A stretch of DNA of 62,821 nucleotides. Origin: Actinomycetes bacterium (lineage in GTDB: Bacteria > Actinomycetota > Acidimicrobiia > Acidimicrobiales > Poriferisodalaceae). Position 1 is the first letter of the stretch. Every line of letters begins with the position of its first letter. The position numbers and the translations under genes were made by a program. The notes below the pieces were generated by a model. It saw only the letters and a list, made by a program, of their open reading frames with translations, did no database searches and was not told the DNA's origin. Shown piece by piece: positions 45,891 through 54,803 of the stretch. The stretch covers positions 1-62,821 of the forward strand of contig JAAETH010000798.1 in assembly GCA_024228575.1 (NCBI GenBank). The letters are read 5' to 3'.

Positions 45891-46507
45891 AGCTCCCCGA
45901 ACATGTGGTCGATGGTGAGACGCGTCAACATCGAGAGATCGCGAAGACCCCCAACCACGTACAGACGGCCGGCGAGGACTTCCTCGGCGACGTTCGACGA
46001 ACCGGACATCGCGGCGGCCAACAGCTCGGCGGTGCCATGAATCTCGATGGCGGGTTCACCATCACCTCCCCAACGAGCCGATCTGCCCTCGTCGGTGCAA
46101 ACGATCGATATGGGTCGCGGACAGTCGCGATGGGCGAGAGCCTTCCGCATGAACGAGTCGGCTTCATCGCACCAATACGCGACCGGGGGGTCGAGCAGCT
46201 TGGAAGCAGCGAGAGCGAGGACAGGGTGCCTTGCAGCTCCTTCGACCCTGGGCTTGGCCGACGAATCACCCAGATCGGCGTCGATGATGACCTCGGCATC
46301 GCCGGCGACGCCGCGCTCGATCCGCAGCACGCCATCGCCGATACGCATGGTCACGGCCTGCGGATCATTCATCGAGCGAAGAACGACCACACCACTCGCC
46401 CTGCCGATGGGTCCACCGCCAGACCACCGCTCGAGCGTCCTTCGTGCCATCGCACCGACCACCCGCACCATCGGGACGGCGTCGGGTTCGAGTTCGACGT
46501 TCATCAT
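45887..46507 (-). CDS. SCP2-like/unknown protein coupled to the glutamine-synthetase-like gene
   Basis: The product of about 206 residues starts at one of two consecutive ATGs (46507 or 46504). The centre (VTMRIGDGVLRIERGVAGDAEVIIDADLG) resembles sterol-carrier-like lipid-binding folds, with a second half AIEIHGTAELLAAAM. Low similarity; function not known. Its stop overlaps the GS-like start, so the two act together. It is divergent from maf. Confidence 0.6.
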   Translation of the reverse strand: MMNVELEPDAVPMVRVVGAMARRTLERWSGGGPIGRASGVVVLRSMNDPQAVTMRIGDGVLRIERGVAGDAEVIIDADLGDSSAKPRVEGAARHPVLALAASKLLDPPVAYWCDEADSFMRKALAHRDCPRPISIVCTDEGRSARWGGDGEPAIEIHGTAELLAAAMSGSSNVAEEVLAGRLYVVGGLRDLSMLTRLTIDHMFGEL

Positions 46508-46591
46508 GTACCCCGAAGGCGACGCTATATCGTCGCGTCGACTGGACGTGACTCGGTCGCCGAAACCGGGCGCGTCGACCAGACTGAGGCC

Positions 46592-47182
46592 ATGGCTTCG
46601 AACCCACTCCTCGTCCTCGCCTCCGGGTCGCCTCGTCGACTCGATCTGTTGACCTCGGCGGGCCTGAACGCCGACGTGAGACCCGCCGACGTCGACGAGA
46701 CCCCGCTCGATGGCGAACCCGCAGGCGACTATGTCGAGCGGCTCGCCAGATCGAAAGCCGGGGCGGTCGGTCGATCCGACGAGCTGGTCATCGGAGCCGA
46801 CACAGCCGTAGTCGACGGGGCACAAATCCTCGGTAAACCGATCGACTCTTCAGAAGCCAAAGCAATGTTGCGATCGTTGTCGGCGAGACGTCATCGAGTT
46901 CTCACCGGGGTGGCTGCACGACGTGGGCCAACCATCGAGTCGATCGTGGTAGCCACAATGGTCGAGTTTCGGCTCCTGACGGACGACGACATCAACTGGT
47001 ACGTCGGTACCGGCGAGCCGATGGACAAGGCGGGCTCGTACGCAATCCAGGGAAGGGCTGCTTCGTTCGTCCGATCGATCGAGGGGTCGGTAACCAACGT
47101 GATCGGCCTTCCCCTGGCCGAGACACTCGACCTCGTCGCCCGATTCGGAATCGACACAACGTCGCTACGCTCGCACCGATGA
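46592..47182 (+). CDS. maf: Maf-like nucleotide pyrophosphatase
   Basis: The 196-residue product has the Maf/HAM1-like hallmarks LLVLASGSPRRLDLL (residues 6-20), DVDETPLDG, ADTAVV and YAIQGRAASFV. It cleaves abnormal nucleoside triphosphates and is linked to division arrest. Its stop overlaps the Dus gene start (ATGA). Confidence 0.93.
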   Translation: MASNPLLVLASGSPRRLDLLTSAGLNADVRPADVDETPLDGEPAGDYVERLARSKAGAVGRSDELVIGADTAVVDGAQILGKPIDSSEAKAMLRSLSARRHRVLTGVAARRGPTIESIVVATMVEFRLLTDDDINWYVGTGEPMDKAGSYAIQGRAASFVRSIEGSVTNVIGLPLAETLDLVARFGIDTTSLRSHR

Positions 47183-48375
47183 AACCGACGACTTCAACAG
47201 CGCCAGCACCGCGCTCGGAGCTGAATGCCGCCGTCGAACCAGCCTCACCCGGCGAGTTCCCCCTGCCCGCCATCGGCCCCATCCAGCTCGAGACCCCGGT
47301 CATCCTCGCCCCGATGGCCGGGGTGACCGATGTGTCGTTCAGGGCGTTGTGCCGATCCTTCGGAGCCGGCATCTATGTCAACCAGATGATCACGGCAAGA
47401 GCACTCGTCGAAAACAACCAGACGACATGGAAACTCGCAGAGTTCGGCCCTGACGAGTCTCCCCGCAGCATCCAGCTGTACGGGACCGAGGAACGAAGTA
47501 TCGCCGAAGCGGTCAGACGGTTGGTCGGAGAAGGCCGGGTCGATCACATCGACATGAACTTCGGCTGCCCCGCCCCCAAGGTCACCCGCCTCGGTGGAGG
47601 TTCTGCGCTGCCGGTCAAACGCCGCCTTCTGCGCAAGATGATCAAGGCCGCTGTCGAGGCCGCCGGCGACGTTCCGGTGACCATCAAGTTCCGAAAGGGT
47701 ATTGACGACGATCACCTGACCTTCCTCGAGACGGGGACCATCGCCGCCGAACTGGGCTGCGCTGCCATCGCGCTGCACGGCCGAACCGCCCGCGATCTGT
47801 ACAGCGGCCACGCCGACTGGAACGCGATCGGCGAACTGAAGGCTCACGTCACGGACATCCCGGTATTCGGCAACGGCGACATCTGGGAACCGTGGGACGC
47901 CCTGCGGATGATGCGCCAGACAGGGTGCGACGGCGTCGTGATCGGGCGCGGCTGTCTGGGTCGTCCGTGGCTGTTCCGCGACCTGGCAGCAGTGTTCAGG
48001 GGAGAACAGCCCGCCCCTCCACCCGATCTGACCGAGGTGGCCGCCATCATGGTCGACCATGCTCAACGTCTCGTCGACTGGTACGACGACGCGTCGCAGG
48101 TACGACAATTCCGAAAACATGCCATCTGGTACGTCACGGGATTCCCGCTGGGTGGCGAACGCAGAGCTCGCCTCGCCGGTGTGTCATCGGTGGACGAGTT
48201 GTGTGCCGTTGTCGACGACTTTCCGGAGTCGCCGTTCCCGACCGGGGCGCTGCGGGTCAAACGTAGTCACAGCGGGGGGCCCAGGCGGGTCGTCCTGCCC
48301 CATGGGTGGCTCGACAACATCGACGACGAGACACCATTGCCAGCCGATGCGGGCGCCAAGAGCTCTGGTGGCTGA
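47179..48375 (+). CDS. dusB: tRNA-dihydrouridine synthase
   Basis: The 398-residue flavoenzyme has the Dus motifs: VILAPMAGVTDVSFR, DMNFGCPAPKVTRLGGGSAL (active-site Cys in GCP), ALHGRTARDLYSG and FGNGDIW. It reduces uridine in tRNA D-loops. The N-terminal 25 residues are extra and Ala/Pro-rich. It begins in the Maf stop codon. Confidence 0.93.
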   Translation: MKPTTSTAPAPRSELNAAVEPASPGEFPLPAIGPIQLETPVILAPMAGVTDVSFRALCRSFGAGIYVNQMITARALVENNQTTWKLAEFGPDESPRSIQLYGTEERSIAEAVRRLVGEGRVDHIDMNFGCPAPKVTRLGGGSALPVKRRLLRKMIKAAVEAAGDVPVTIKFRKGIDDDHLTFLETGTIAAELGCAAIALHGRTARDLYSGHADWNAIGELKAHVTDIPVFGNGDIWEPWDALRMMRQTGCDGVVIGRGCLGRPWLFRDLAAVFRGEQPAPPPDLTEVAAIMVDHAQRLVDWYDDASQVRQFRKHAIWYVTGFPLGGERRARLAGVSSVDELCAVVDDFPESPFPTGALRVKRSHSGGPRRVVLPHGWLDNIDDETPLPADAGAKSSGG

Positions 48376-48398
48376 CCAATCCGAATAGAGTGCCTTCG

Positions 48399-50792
48399 AT
48401 GTTTCGACCGCGCGATCCCCGTCCAGTCGCGTCTCGACACCCCGATGACGTTCCTCTGACATTCGTCGACCCGACGGGCATCGCCGATTTTGCCTCCGCT
48501 CTACGAACAGCGACGGCATGTGCAATCGATACCGAGACGGTGTTTGTCGATCCGGGTCCCGGGCCGCTGCGCGTCGTGTCGGCCGCCACTCGCGACGGGT
48601 CGGGAGTCGAGCACGCGTGGGTTGTTGATGCAAACCTCGTCGACCGCCATGAACTCGCCCAGGCGCTGTCGGGAGTTCAAGCAGCCGCGTGGAACGCCGA
48701 CTTCGACGCAAGGGTCATCGAGACCGACCTCATCGAACCCGCTGTCGCCTATGGCTTCGACGTTTCACCGGTCGTTTGGTGGGATGCTCAGCTGGCCGAC
48801 GCTCTCCTACACCAGGGCGTGACCGGCTTCGGCTTTTACCACGGCCTGGCTTGGGCAGCCGAGTGGTACCTCGGGCTCCGAGTCGTCGGCAAGGGAACGA
48901 CCCAGCTGTCGTACACCGCGACCGGCGAGCTCTCCGACGAGCAGATCCGATATGCGGGCGCCGACGCGGTCGAGACCCTGTGGGTCGCCGACGAAATCGG
49001 CAAACGGATCGAAGCGGACGGACTGACCGAGGTCTGTCGCCTCGAGCAGACCGCCAGGCCCTTCCTCGACTCGATGGAGCGTGCCGGGCTCCCGTTCGAC
49101 TGGACCGGCTGGAACGGCCATCTCGGGTATGTCGAACGCGAGCGTGGCCTGGTGCTCAGCAAGATCGCCGAGATGACGGGTGGCGGTCAAGGCAGTCTGT
49201 TCTCCGACGATCTCGAACCAGGTTGGAATCCGGGAAGTGAATCACAGACCAAGGATGCGCTGAACACCTACTCGCCGACCGAGGTTCATCGCTGGACCGA
49301 GATCAACACCGGGGAGTCGCGATTGCTGAAACCGACCGATCCCCTCAGGGCAGACACGTTGAGCGAGATCGGTGGTGACCTCTGCGAACTGCTGCTGGAA
49401 TATCGCGATCACACCAAGATCCTGACCACCTACGGAGACAACATCTACGAATACATCGGCGACGACGGCCGGATCCATCCCGAGTACCTCCAGGTCGTCG
49501 GAACCAACACGGGTCGACTCGCATCGCGAAATCCCAACGCCCAGAACCTCTCACCTCGGATGAAACCACACTTCAGGCCAGACGAGGACAGGGTGTTCGT
49601 CCACTCCGACCTGAGCCAGGCCGAGCTCAGATTTGTGGCCCAGGTCTCGGGCGACAAGAACCTTCGACGAGCCTTCGCCGACGGGATCGACGTCCATGAA
49701 GCCACCGCGGAGCGAATGTTCGGCGTGGACATGGGCGAGCTGAACGAGACCGACCCGGACGGCTACTCAGAGCTGAGGGCCAAGTCGAAACGAATCAACT
49801 TCGGCATCGTCTATGGCCAACGCGGTGGAGGTCTCGCTCGCAGCCTCACCCAATCCGGTGTGCCGACATCGACCGACGAGGGGCGCGAGCTACTCGACGC
49901 CTACCTGACGGTCTATCCGGGTGTCTCAGCATGGTGCGACGAACGCGACGCCTTCATCGACGAACTCAGCACATCACAAATCCCGATGAACTGGGCCGCA
50001 ACACTTCGTTTGCACGAACTGTTCGCCGACATCCGCGGAATACGACGCAACCTGCGCACAGACCTGAGGCGCTGGCCCACGGTCGAGGAAGTCCACGCTC
50101 GGACCGGGCTCGAGCTCGCCGAGGTCGCATGGGTGCTCTCGTTCCACGCGCCGGTCGTGCTCACATCACCGGGCGAGCCGTTCTACTTCGACAGCAACAC
50201 CATGGCGGGCAGGCGGCAGCGCTTCACAACCCACACAGAAGGACTGCTCGCCCGGGCAGCGGCGGTTGTGGTCGGCTCGGTCAAACACGGACCAGGCCTC
50301 GTCCGCGAGCGTGTCGCATCGCGTTTCAACGTGCCCTTCGGAGCCGCGGCCCCAGATCTCACGGATTCCGAGATCGAGAAGATCCTCGAGGAAAGGGCTC
50401 TGCGACGAGCTGTCATCGATGCCGTTGCTGACATCATGGGCCCAGAAGCCCTCGACAATCTGATGAATTCGACCTTGCGGCAACGTATCTCGCGAATGGC
50501 CAATGCCTATCGCAACGCCCCGATCCAGGGCGGGGTAGCCGACGTCATGCTCGAGGCATACGCCATGTTGCATCGTCGACTCGACCGGTTCCCCGACACA
50601 CGCGGAGTGCAGACGGTGCACGACAGTGTGGTGATCGAGTGCCCACGTTCGCTGTCCAAGGACGTGGCCATCGTGGTCAAGGCAACGTTGGAGGAAGCGA
50701 TGTCCATCTGGTGCCCAGACGTCACACCTCTGGCCGACACCGATGTGAGGTCGTCACTATCGGACGCCGATGTCGAGTTCACACTTCCATGA
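48399..50792 (+). CDS. Family-A DNA polymerase with 3'-5' exonuclease but no 5' nuclease and a large insertion
   Basis: The 797-residue product has a proofreading domain (AIDTET, WNADFDARV, YAGADAVETL keep the acidic exonuclease residues). The polymerase has motif A DLSQAELRFVAQ, motif B RAKSKRINFGIVYG (from residue 460) and motif C TVHDSVVIE with Asp742. HDE of Pol I reads HDS. Between motif B and APIQGGVAD there are about 150 more residues than in Pol I, mostly around 525-690, flanking a GRRQRF turn. There is no FEN-like domain. It may be a second polymerase for repair or of phage origin. An alternative start is GTG at 48390. Confidence 0.87.
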   Translation: MFRPRDPRPVASRHPDDVPLTFVDPTGIADFASALRTATACAIDTETVFVDPGPGPLRVVSAATRDGSGVEHAWVVDANLVDRHELAQALSGVQAAAWNADFDARVIETDLIEPAVAYGFDVSPVVWWDAQLADALLHQGVTGFGFYHGLAWAAEWYLGLRVVGKGTTQLSYTATGELSDEQIRYAGADAVETLWVADEIGKRIEADGLTEVCRLEQTARPFLDSMERAGLPFDWTGWNGHLGYVERERGLVLSKIAEMTGGGQGSLFSDDLEPGWNPGSESQTKDALNTYSPTEVHRWTEINTGESRLLKPTDPLRADTLSEIGGDLCELLLEYRDHTKILTTYGDNIYEYIGDDGRIHPEYLQVVGTNTGRLASRNPNAQNLSPRMKPHFRPDEDRVFVHSDLSQAELRFVAQVSGDKNLRRAFADGIDVHEATAERMFGVDMGELNETDPDGYSELRAKSKRINFGIVYGQRGGGLARSLTQSGVPTSTDEGRELLDAYLTVYPGVSAWCDERDAFIDELSTSQIPMNWAATLRLHELFADIRGIRRNLRTDLRRWPTVEEVHARTGLELAEVAWVLSFHAPVVLTSPGEPFYFDSNTMAGRRQRFTTHTEGLLARAAAVVVGSVKHGPGLVRERVASRFNVPFGAAAPDLTDSEIEKILEERALRRAVIDAVADIMGPEALDNLMNSTLRQRISRMANAYRNAPIQGGVADVMLEAYAMLHRRLDRFPDTRGVQTVHDSVVIECPRSLSKDVAIVVKATLEEAMSIWCPDVTPLADTDVRSSLSDADVEFTLP

Positions 50793-50859
50793 CAACCCGC
50801 CGCGAGCCCACAATCGGTACCTCACTAGTAAGGTCTAGCGGCGTGGACAGGAGTTGCGG

Positions 50860-51426
50860 GTGGGTGATCTGAGCCGGAGGGTTCAGGAGGTTGCAGAGGC
50901 GACCGCCGAACGAGACATAGCGGTATCTCCGCGAGCCGGTGCGAAGGCGGAACGACGCCGTGCCATCGAGACCGCACGACTAGACCGAATCCAGCGTCGC
51001 GGAATCGACCGCGCAGAAACCTCGCGACGCACCGAGCTCGCGAAGATCCTGAACGGATTCAGGGGAATCGCAGACGACGCCGGCGACGTTGGAACCATCG
51101 GATTCAAGCGCCTCAAACGCTTCAAGGACCGTCGTATCCGACTGGGGCGCCGCCCTCGCGGCTGGATCGTCGGACACGTCGAAGTTCCGATCCAATTCCC
51201 CGACATTGTTCGCCATGTGACGGCACAACTCGTGTTGTGTGTCGACGGCCGCCTCTACGCCGGACTCGATGGAGCTCTCGGCGACCGGTACCAGATCGGT
51301 CAGACGAGTTCCCCCATCACCACATGGATGCTCACGCCGGCGATCTGGCGCATGGTCGAGGACACCATGCCCGACGTGGTCGGCCACCTGGTCGGAGCTC
51401 TCGACCTCGAGTGGCCGAGCGAGTGA
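50860..51426 (+). CDS. Hypothetical protein upstream of gluQ
   Basis: The product of about 188 residues has an Arg-rich first third (RAGAKAERRRAIETARLDRIQRR shown only in part here: AERRRAIE) and a mixed C-terminal part with WIVGHVEVPIQFP and VLCVDGRLYAGLDGALGD. I do not recognise the family. GTG at 50860 is preferred because CAGGAG lies 6 bases upstream; TTG at 50854 is too close. It lies 16 bases before gluQ. Confidence 0.65.
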   Translation: MGDLSRRVQEVAEATAERDIAVSPRAGAKAERRRAIETARLDRIQRRGIDRAETSRRTELAKILNGFRGIADDAGDVGTIGFKRLKRFKDRRIRLGRRPRGWIVGHVEVPIQFPDIVRHVTAQLVLCVDGRLYAGLDGALGDRYQIGQTSSPITTWMLTPAIWRMVEDTMPDVVGHLVGALDLEWPSE

Positions 51427-51442
51427 TCCGAGCGGAGTTGGC

Positions 51443-52357
51443 GTGGCCGTAGGCCGCTACGCACCCAGTCCCACGGGCGATCTTCATCTCGGAAACCTGC
51501 GTACGGCCGTCGTCGCCTGGTTGCTGGCCCGTCATTCGGGCTCTCGGTTCCTGATGCGGGTCGAGGATCTGGACCCCGCCAGTCGAAGTGGTCGATTCGT
51601 CGACTCTCAACTGGACGATCTGGCCGCTCTCGGACTCGACTGGGACGGCGTTGTGATGTTCCAGTCCGAACGAATTGATGCCTACCGCGCCGCGATCGAC
51701 CAGCTGATCGAGTCGGATCTGACCTTCCGCTGTTATTGCAGTCGTCGCGAGATCAGGCAGGCGACGCAGGCCGCTCACGATGTGGGACTGGCGCCCCGTT
51801 ATCCGGGAACCTGCCACAACCTCAGCGAGGCGGATCACGAAGCTCGCCACCTGTCGGGGCGACCGGCCGCTCTACGATTTCGCGGCCGCGGGCGGGTGAT
51901 ATCGCTGAGTGACCGTATCGCCGGACGATACGAAGGTGTGGTCGACGACCTCGTACTTCGACGCAACGACGGCACACCCGCCTACAACATCGCCGTCGTG
52001 GTCGACGACGCCGATCAGGGAGTCGAGGAGGTCACACGAGGCGACGATCTCCTGGCGGCTACCCCCGCACAACTCGCCGTTTGTGAGGCCCTCGATCTCA
52101 GGCCACCGTCGTACGCCCACGTACCCTTGGTGCTCGGACCAGGTGGCGAGAGGTTGGCCAAACGCGACGGTGCAGTGACCCTTGCAGAGCTGGCCGCTCG
52201 TGGTGTCGGTGCTGCGACAGTGTTGTCGTTGATCGGGCACTCGCTCGGATTGTGCGCTCTCGGCGAGTCGGTCGACCTGCTCGAGTTGCTGAACCGCTTC
52301 GATCCGGCCGAAACGGCCTGGACCTCCTGGACCGTCGATGAGGCGCAAATCGCATGA
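51443..52357 (+). CDS. gluQ: Glutamyl-Q tRNA(Asp) synthetase
   Basis: The 304-residue product is a GluRS-like protein without an anticodon-binding domain. HLGN in SPTGDLHLGNLR is its HIGH motif, CYCSRREI supplies a zinc site, and RLAKRDGA replaces KMSKS. It glutamylates queuosine on tRNA(Asp). The GTG start follows GGAG. Its stop overlaps the MTHFS gene (ATGA). Confidence 0.92.
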   Translation: MAVGRYAPSPTGDLHLGNLRTAVVAWLLARHSGSRFLMRVEDLDPASRSGRFVDSQLDDLAALGLDWDGVVMFQSERIDAYRAAIDQLIESDLTFRCYCSRREIRQATQAAHDVGLAPRYPGTCHNLSEADHEARHLSGRPAALRFRGRGRVISLSDRIAGRYEGVVDDLVLRRNDGTPAYNIAVVVDDADQGVEEVTRGDDLLAATPAQLAVCEALDLRPPSYAHVPLVLGPGGERLAKRDGAVTLAELAARGVGAATVLSLIGHSLGLCALGESVDLLELLNRFDPAETAWTSWTVDEAQIA

Positions 52358-52902
52358 CCCTGCCCACCATCAAGCGCCAATGGCGGACCTGGTTGTCCGC
52401 GATCAAACAACCTCCCCCACGGGAAGTGAACAACGCCGTGATCGGCTCGCTCGAGGGCTTTCTCGATGCCCACGACGGTCTGGTGTTGTCATACTTCTCG
52501 ATGCCGTCCGAGATCGATCTAGCGCGCCTTCTGGAACGCCCCGATGGCGATCGCATCTTCGTCACCCGAACACCGGACCGCGGCCCCCTGACCGTCCATC
52601 ACGCCAGCGACCAGATGGAGACCCATCGCTACGGTTTCAAGCAGCCGACCGTCGAAGCGCGCCCTGTCGATCCCGGCACGATCTCGATCGCCCTCGTTCC
52701 TGGGGTCGCCTTTGGTCACGATGGTTCGCGACTCGGTCACGGCGCCGGCTACTACGACCGCCTGCTCCCACAGCTGTCCACCGGAGCCTTCCTGATCGGA
52801 ATCTCGTGGTCGGCTACAACGGTCGATGCACTTCCCATGGATCAACACGACGTACACATGACCCACATCGTCACCGAATCGGGAGTTCGCACCGTCGCGT
52901 GA
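52354..52902 (+). CDS. 5-formyltetrahydrofolate cyclo-ligase
   Basis: The 182-residue product has the family signature VPGVAFGHDGSRLGHGAGYYDRLL at its centre (kept as FGHDGSRLGHGAGYYDR) and makes 5,10-methenyl-THF with ATP. It starts in the gluQ stop codon. The protein is at the short end of the family. Confidence 0.92.
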   Translation: MTLPTIKRQWRTWLSAIKQPPPREVNNAVIGSLEGFLDAHDGLVLSYFSMPSEIDLARLLERPDGDRIFVTRTPDRGPLTVHHASDQMETHRYGFKQPTVEARPVDPGTISIALVPGVAFGHDGSRLGHGAGYYDRLLPQLSTGAFLIGISWSATTVDALPMDQHDVHMTHIVTESGVRTVA

Positions 52903-52952
52903 ATCGCCGATAACTTCAAAACGGCTCAAATCACATCCAAGGGGTACAACGC

Positions 52953-53786
52953 GTGCGCATCCTGGTCACCAACGACGACGGCATCGATTCGATCGGTCTC
53001 CTCCACCTCGCGAGGGTCGCCTCCAAACATGGCGAGGTTGTGGTCGCGGCTCCCGACTCGGAGTACTCCGGCGCTTCTGCTGCGATCGGCGCCTTGCACG
53101 AGGTCCAGCCCGAGATCCACCGCGTGTCATTGAGCGGTCTCGACGAAGCCTGGTCGGTTTCGGGCGCACCTGCCTTGTGTGTCATGTTCGCCCGTCTCGG
53201 TGTGTTCGGCGATCCCTTCGATCTGGTCGTGTCTGGCATAAACCCAGGCAGCAACGTCGGTCGCTCGGTCTACCACTCGGGCACCGTGGGGGCGGCGGTG
53301 ACCGCACGCAATGGCGGAATCAGCGGAATCGCAGTCAGCCAAGCCGTCGAACACTGGGGCGTAGAAGGTCAGGGCTGGGATGACGTGCTCCAGTTCCAGA
53401 AGTGGGAAACGGCTGCCCATGTGGCCGACATCGCAATCGGAGGTTTCATTTCATCGCCGACCGAAATCCCTTCGGTACTGAACGTGAACATTCCAAACGT
53501 CGAGATCGACGAACTCGGACCCTGGCGCAAGACCGAGGTGGCGACCATGCCACCACGCAGCATCGCCAAGGCCACCCTCGAGGCCAAGGCCGGCCACGAC
53601 AACGCCTATCGCGTCAAGATGAATTGGGGCGACGCGCTCGACGTACCGGTCGAAACCGACAGCGGTGCCGTCATGAAGGGCGAGATATCGGTCACCTGGC
53701 TCAGCCCCTATACCGCGATTGCGCCCGCCGGCCGCGAGGGTACCGAAACAGCCATCGCCGAACGTTTCGGGCAGGCACAGCAGTAG
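52953..53786 (+). CDS. surE: 5'/3'-nucleotidase SurE
   Basis: The 277-residue product begins with ILVTNDDGI, followed by VVAAPDSEYSGAS and SGINPGSNVGRSVYHSGTVGAA, the metal-binding and active-site motifs of SurE. It hydrolyses nucleotides and polyphosphates. GTG start with AAGGGG upstream. It is convergent, without overlap, with the AroK-GNAT gene. Confidence 0.94.
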   Translation: MRILVTNDDGIDSIGLLHLARVASKHGEVVVAAPDSEYSGASAAIGALHEVQPEIHRVSLSGLDEAWSVSGAPALCVMFARLGVFGDPFDLVVSGINPGSNVGRSVYHSGTVGAAVTARNGGISGIAVSQAVEHWGVEGQGWDDVLQFQKWETAAHVADIAIGGFISSPTEIPSVLNVNIPNVEIDELGPWRKTEVATMPPRSIAKATLEAKAGHDNAYRVKMNWGDALDVPVETDSGAVMKGEISVTWLSPYTAIAPAGREGTETAIAERFGQAQQ

Positions 53787-54803
53787 TTAGCCGAGCCCGG
53801 CCTCGGCAAGCTGCATCAGCTCGTCTCCCGACACCCGGCATGGCAGCCACTCGCGCATGACATCGGCGCCCAGAGCCTCGTAGAAGCGGATCGAAGGTTC
53901 GTTCCAGTCGAGGACCTGCCACTCGAGTCTGGCGTAGTCGCGTTCGTTCGTGACCTGTGCCAGGGCCGCCAACAAGGCCTTGCCTGCACCGGTACCCCTG
54001 TGCTCTGGCATGACGAAGAGGTCCTCGAGGAAGATGCCAGATCGGCCCTTCCAGGTCGAGTAGCTGGTGAAGAACAGGGCGAAGCCGACGGGCACAGAAC
54101 GAGCGTCCGTTCCCACCTCGGCGACCAGGCACTCGAAAGGTGGACGCGAGGAGAGCATCTGGTCTCGGATGATCGACGGCGTTGCTTCGACGGCGTCGGG
54201 CTCGCGCTCGTACACCGCAAGGGCATGGATGAACCGGTGGATCTGCTCGGCATCGTCGGGAGTCGCCGGCCTGACGATCAGTCGTTCGACCGCCTCGACG
54301 GAGCAACGCTCGACGATGTCGTCAGCCACCTCGGATGGCAGGCGGCCGTTCGTCGGCACCTGGACGAATCGACGATAGTGGGGCCCGCGCTCGGCCAGGA
54401 GATCGCGGATGCGCTCGTGAGGATCATCGACATCGAGCAATGGCCGGAGCGACCGCGTTTGGTCAACCCGTGCGGCGATCTCGTCGATGGAAGCCGACAG
54501 GCAGAAGATTCGCGAAGCGGCAGCGAAGGCATCGATGTTGACGGGGTCGAGCAAGAGCCGACCCCCCGTTGCGATCACGTGATCGGACCGACCCGCCAGG
54601 TCGGCGACGATGTCGCGCTCCATCTCACGAAACACGGCTTCGCCCTTGTCGGCAAAGATGTGGGGAATCGGTCCGTACTGGCGCTCGATGAGCGCGTCGG
54701 TATCGACGAACTCAAATCCGAGTTGTTTCGCTACGAGCTTGCCCACCGTCGTCTTGCCCGTACCCATGAACCCGGCGAGAACCACATTGGCGACCTCGGC
54801 CAT
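53787..54803 (-). CDS. Shikimate kinase-like domain fused to a GNAT acetyltransferase
   Basis: The 338-residue product joins an AroK-like kinase (1-165) to a GNAT domain (175-338). The kinase has GFMGTGKTT with Lys17, DTD (Asp34, Asp36), FRE with Arg59 and RPLL; the shikimate-contact GGG reads GGR (80-82). The GNAT part has VRPATPDDAEQIHRF and the acetyl-CoA motif MPEHRGTGAGKALL and resembles diamine/spermidine acetyltransferases. The combination is unusual and the changed glycine makes shikimate a doubtful substrate. The ATG overlaps the menB stop by one base. Confidence 0.88.
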   Translation of the reverse strand: MAEVANVVLAGFMGTGKTTVGKLVAKQLGFEFVDTDALIERQYGPIPHIFADKGEAVFREMERDIVADLAGRSDHVIATGGRLLLDPVNIDAFAAASRIFCLSASIDEIAARVDQTRSLRPLLDVDDPHERIRDLLAERGPHYRRFVQVPTNGRLPSEVADDIVERCSVEAVERLIVRPATPDDAEQIHRFIHALAVYEREPDAVEATPSIIRDQMLSSRPPFECLVAEVGTDARSVPVGFALFFTSYSTWKGRSGIFLEDLFVMPEHRGTGAGKALLAALAQVTNERDYARLEWQVLDWNEPSIRFYEALGADVMREWLPCRVSGDELMQLAEAGLG

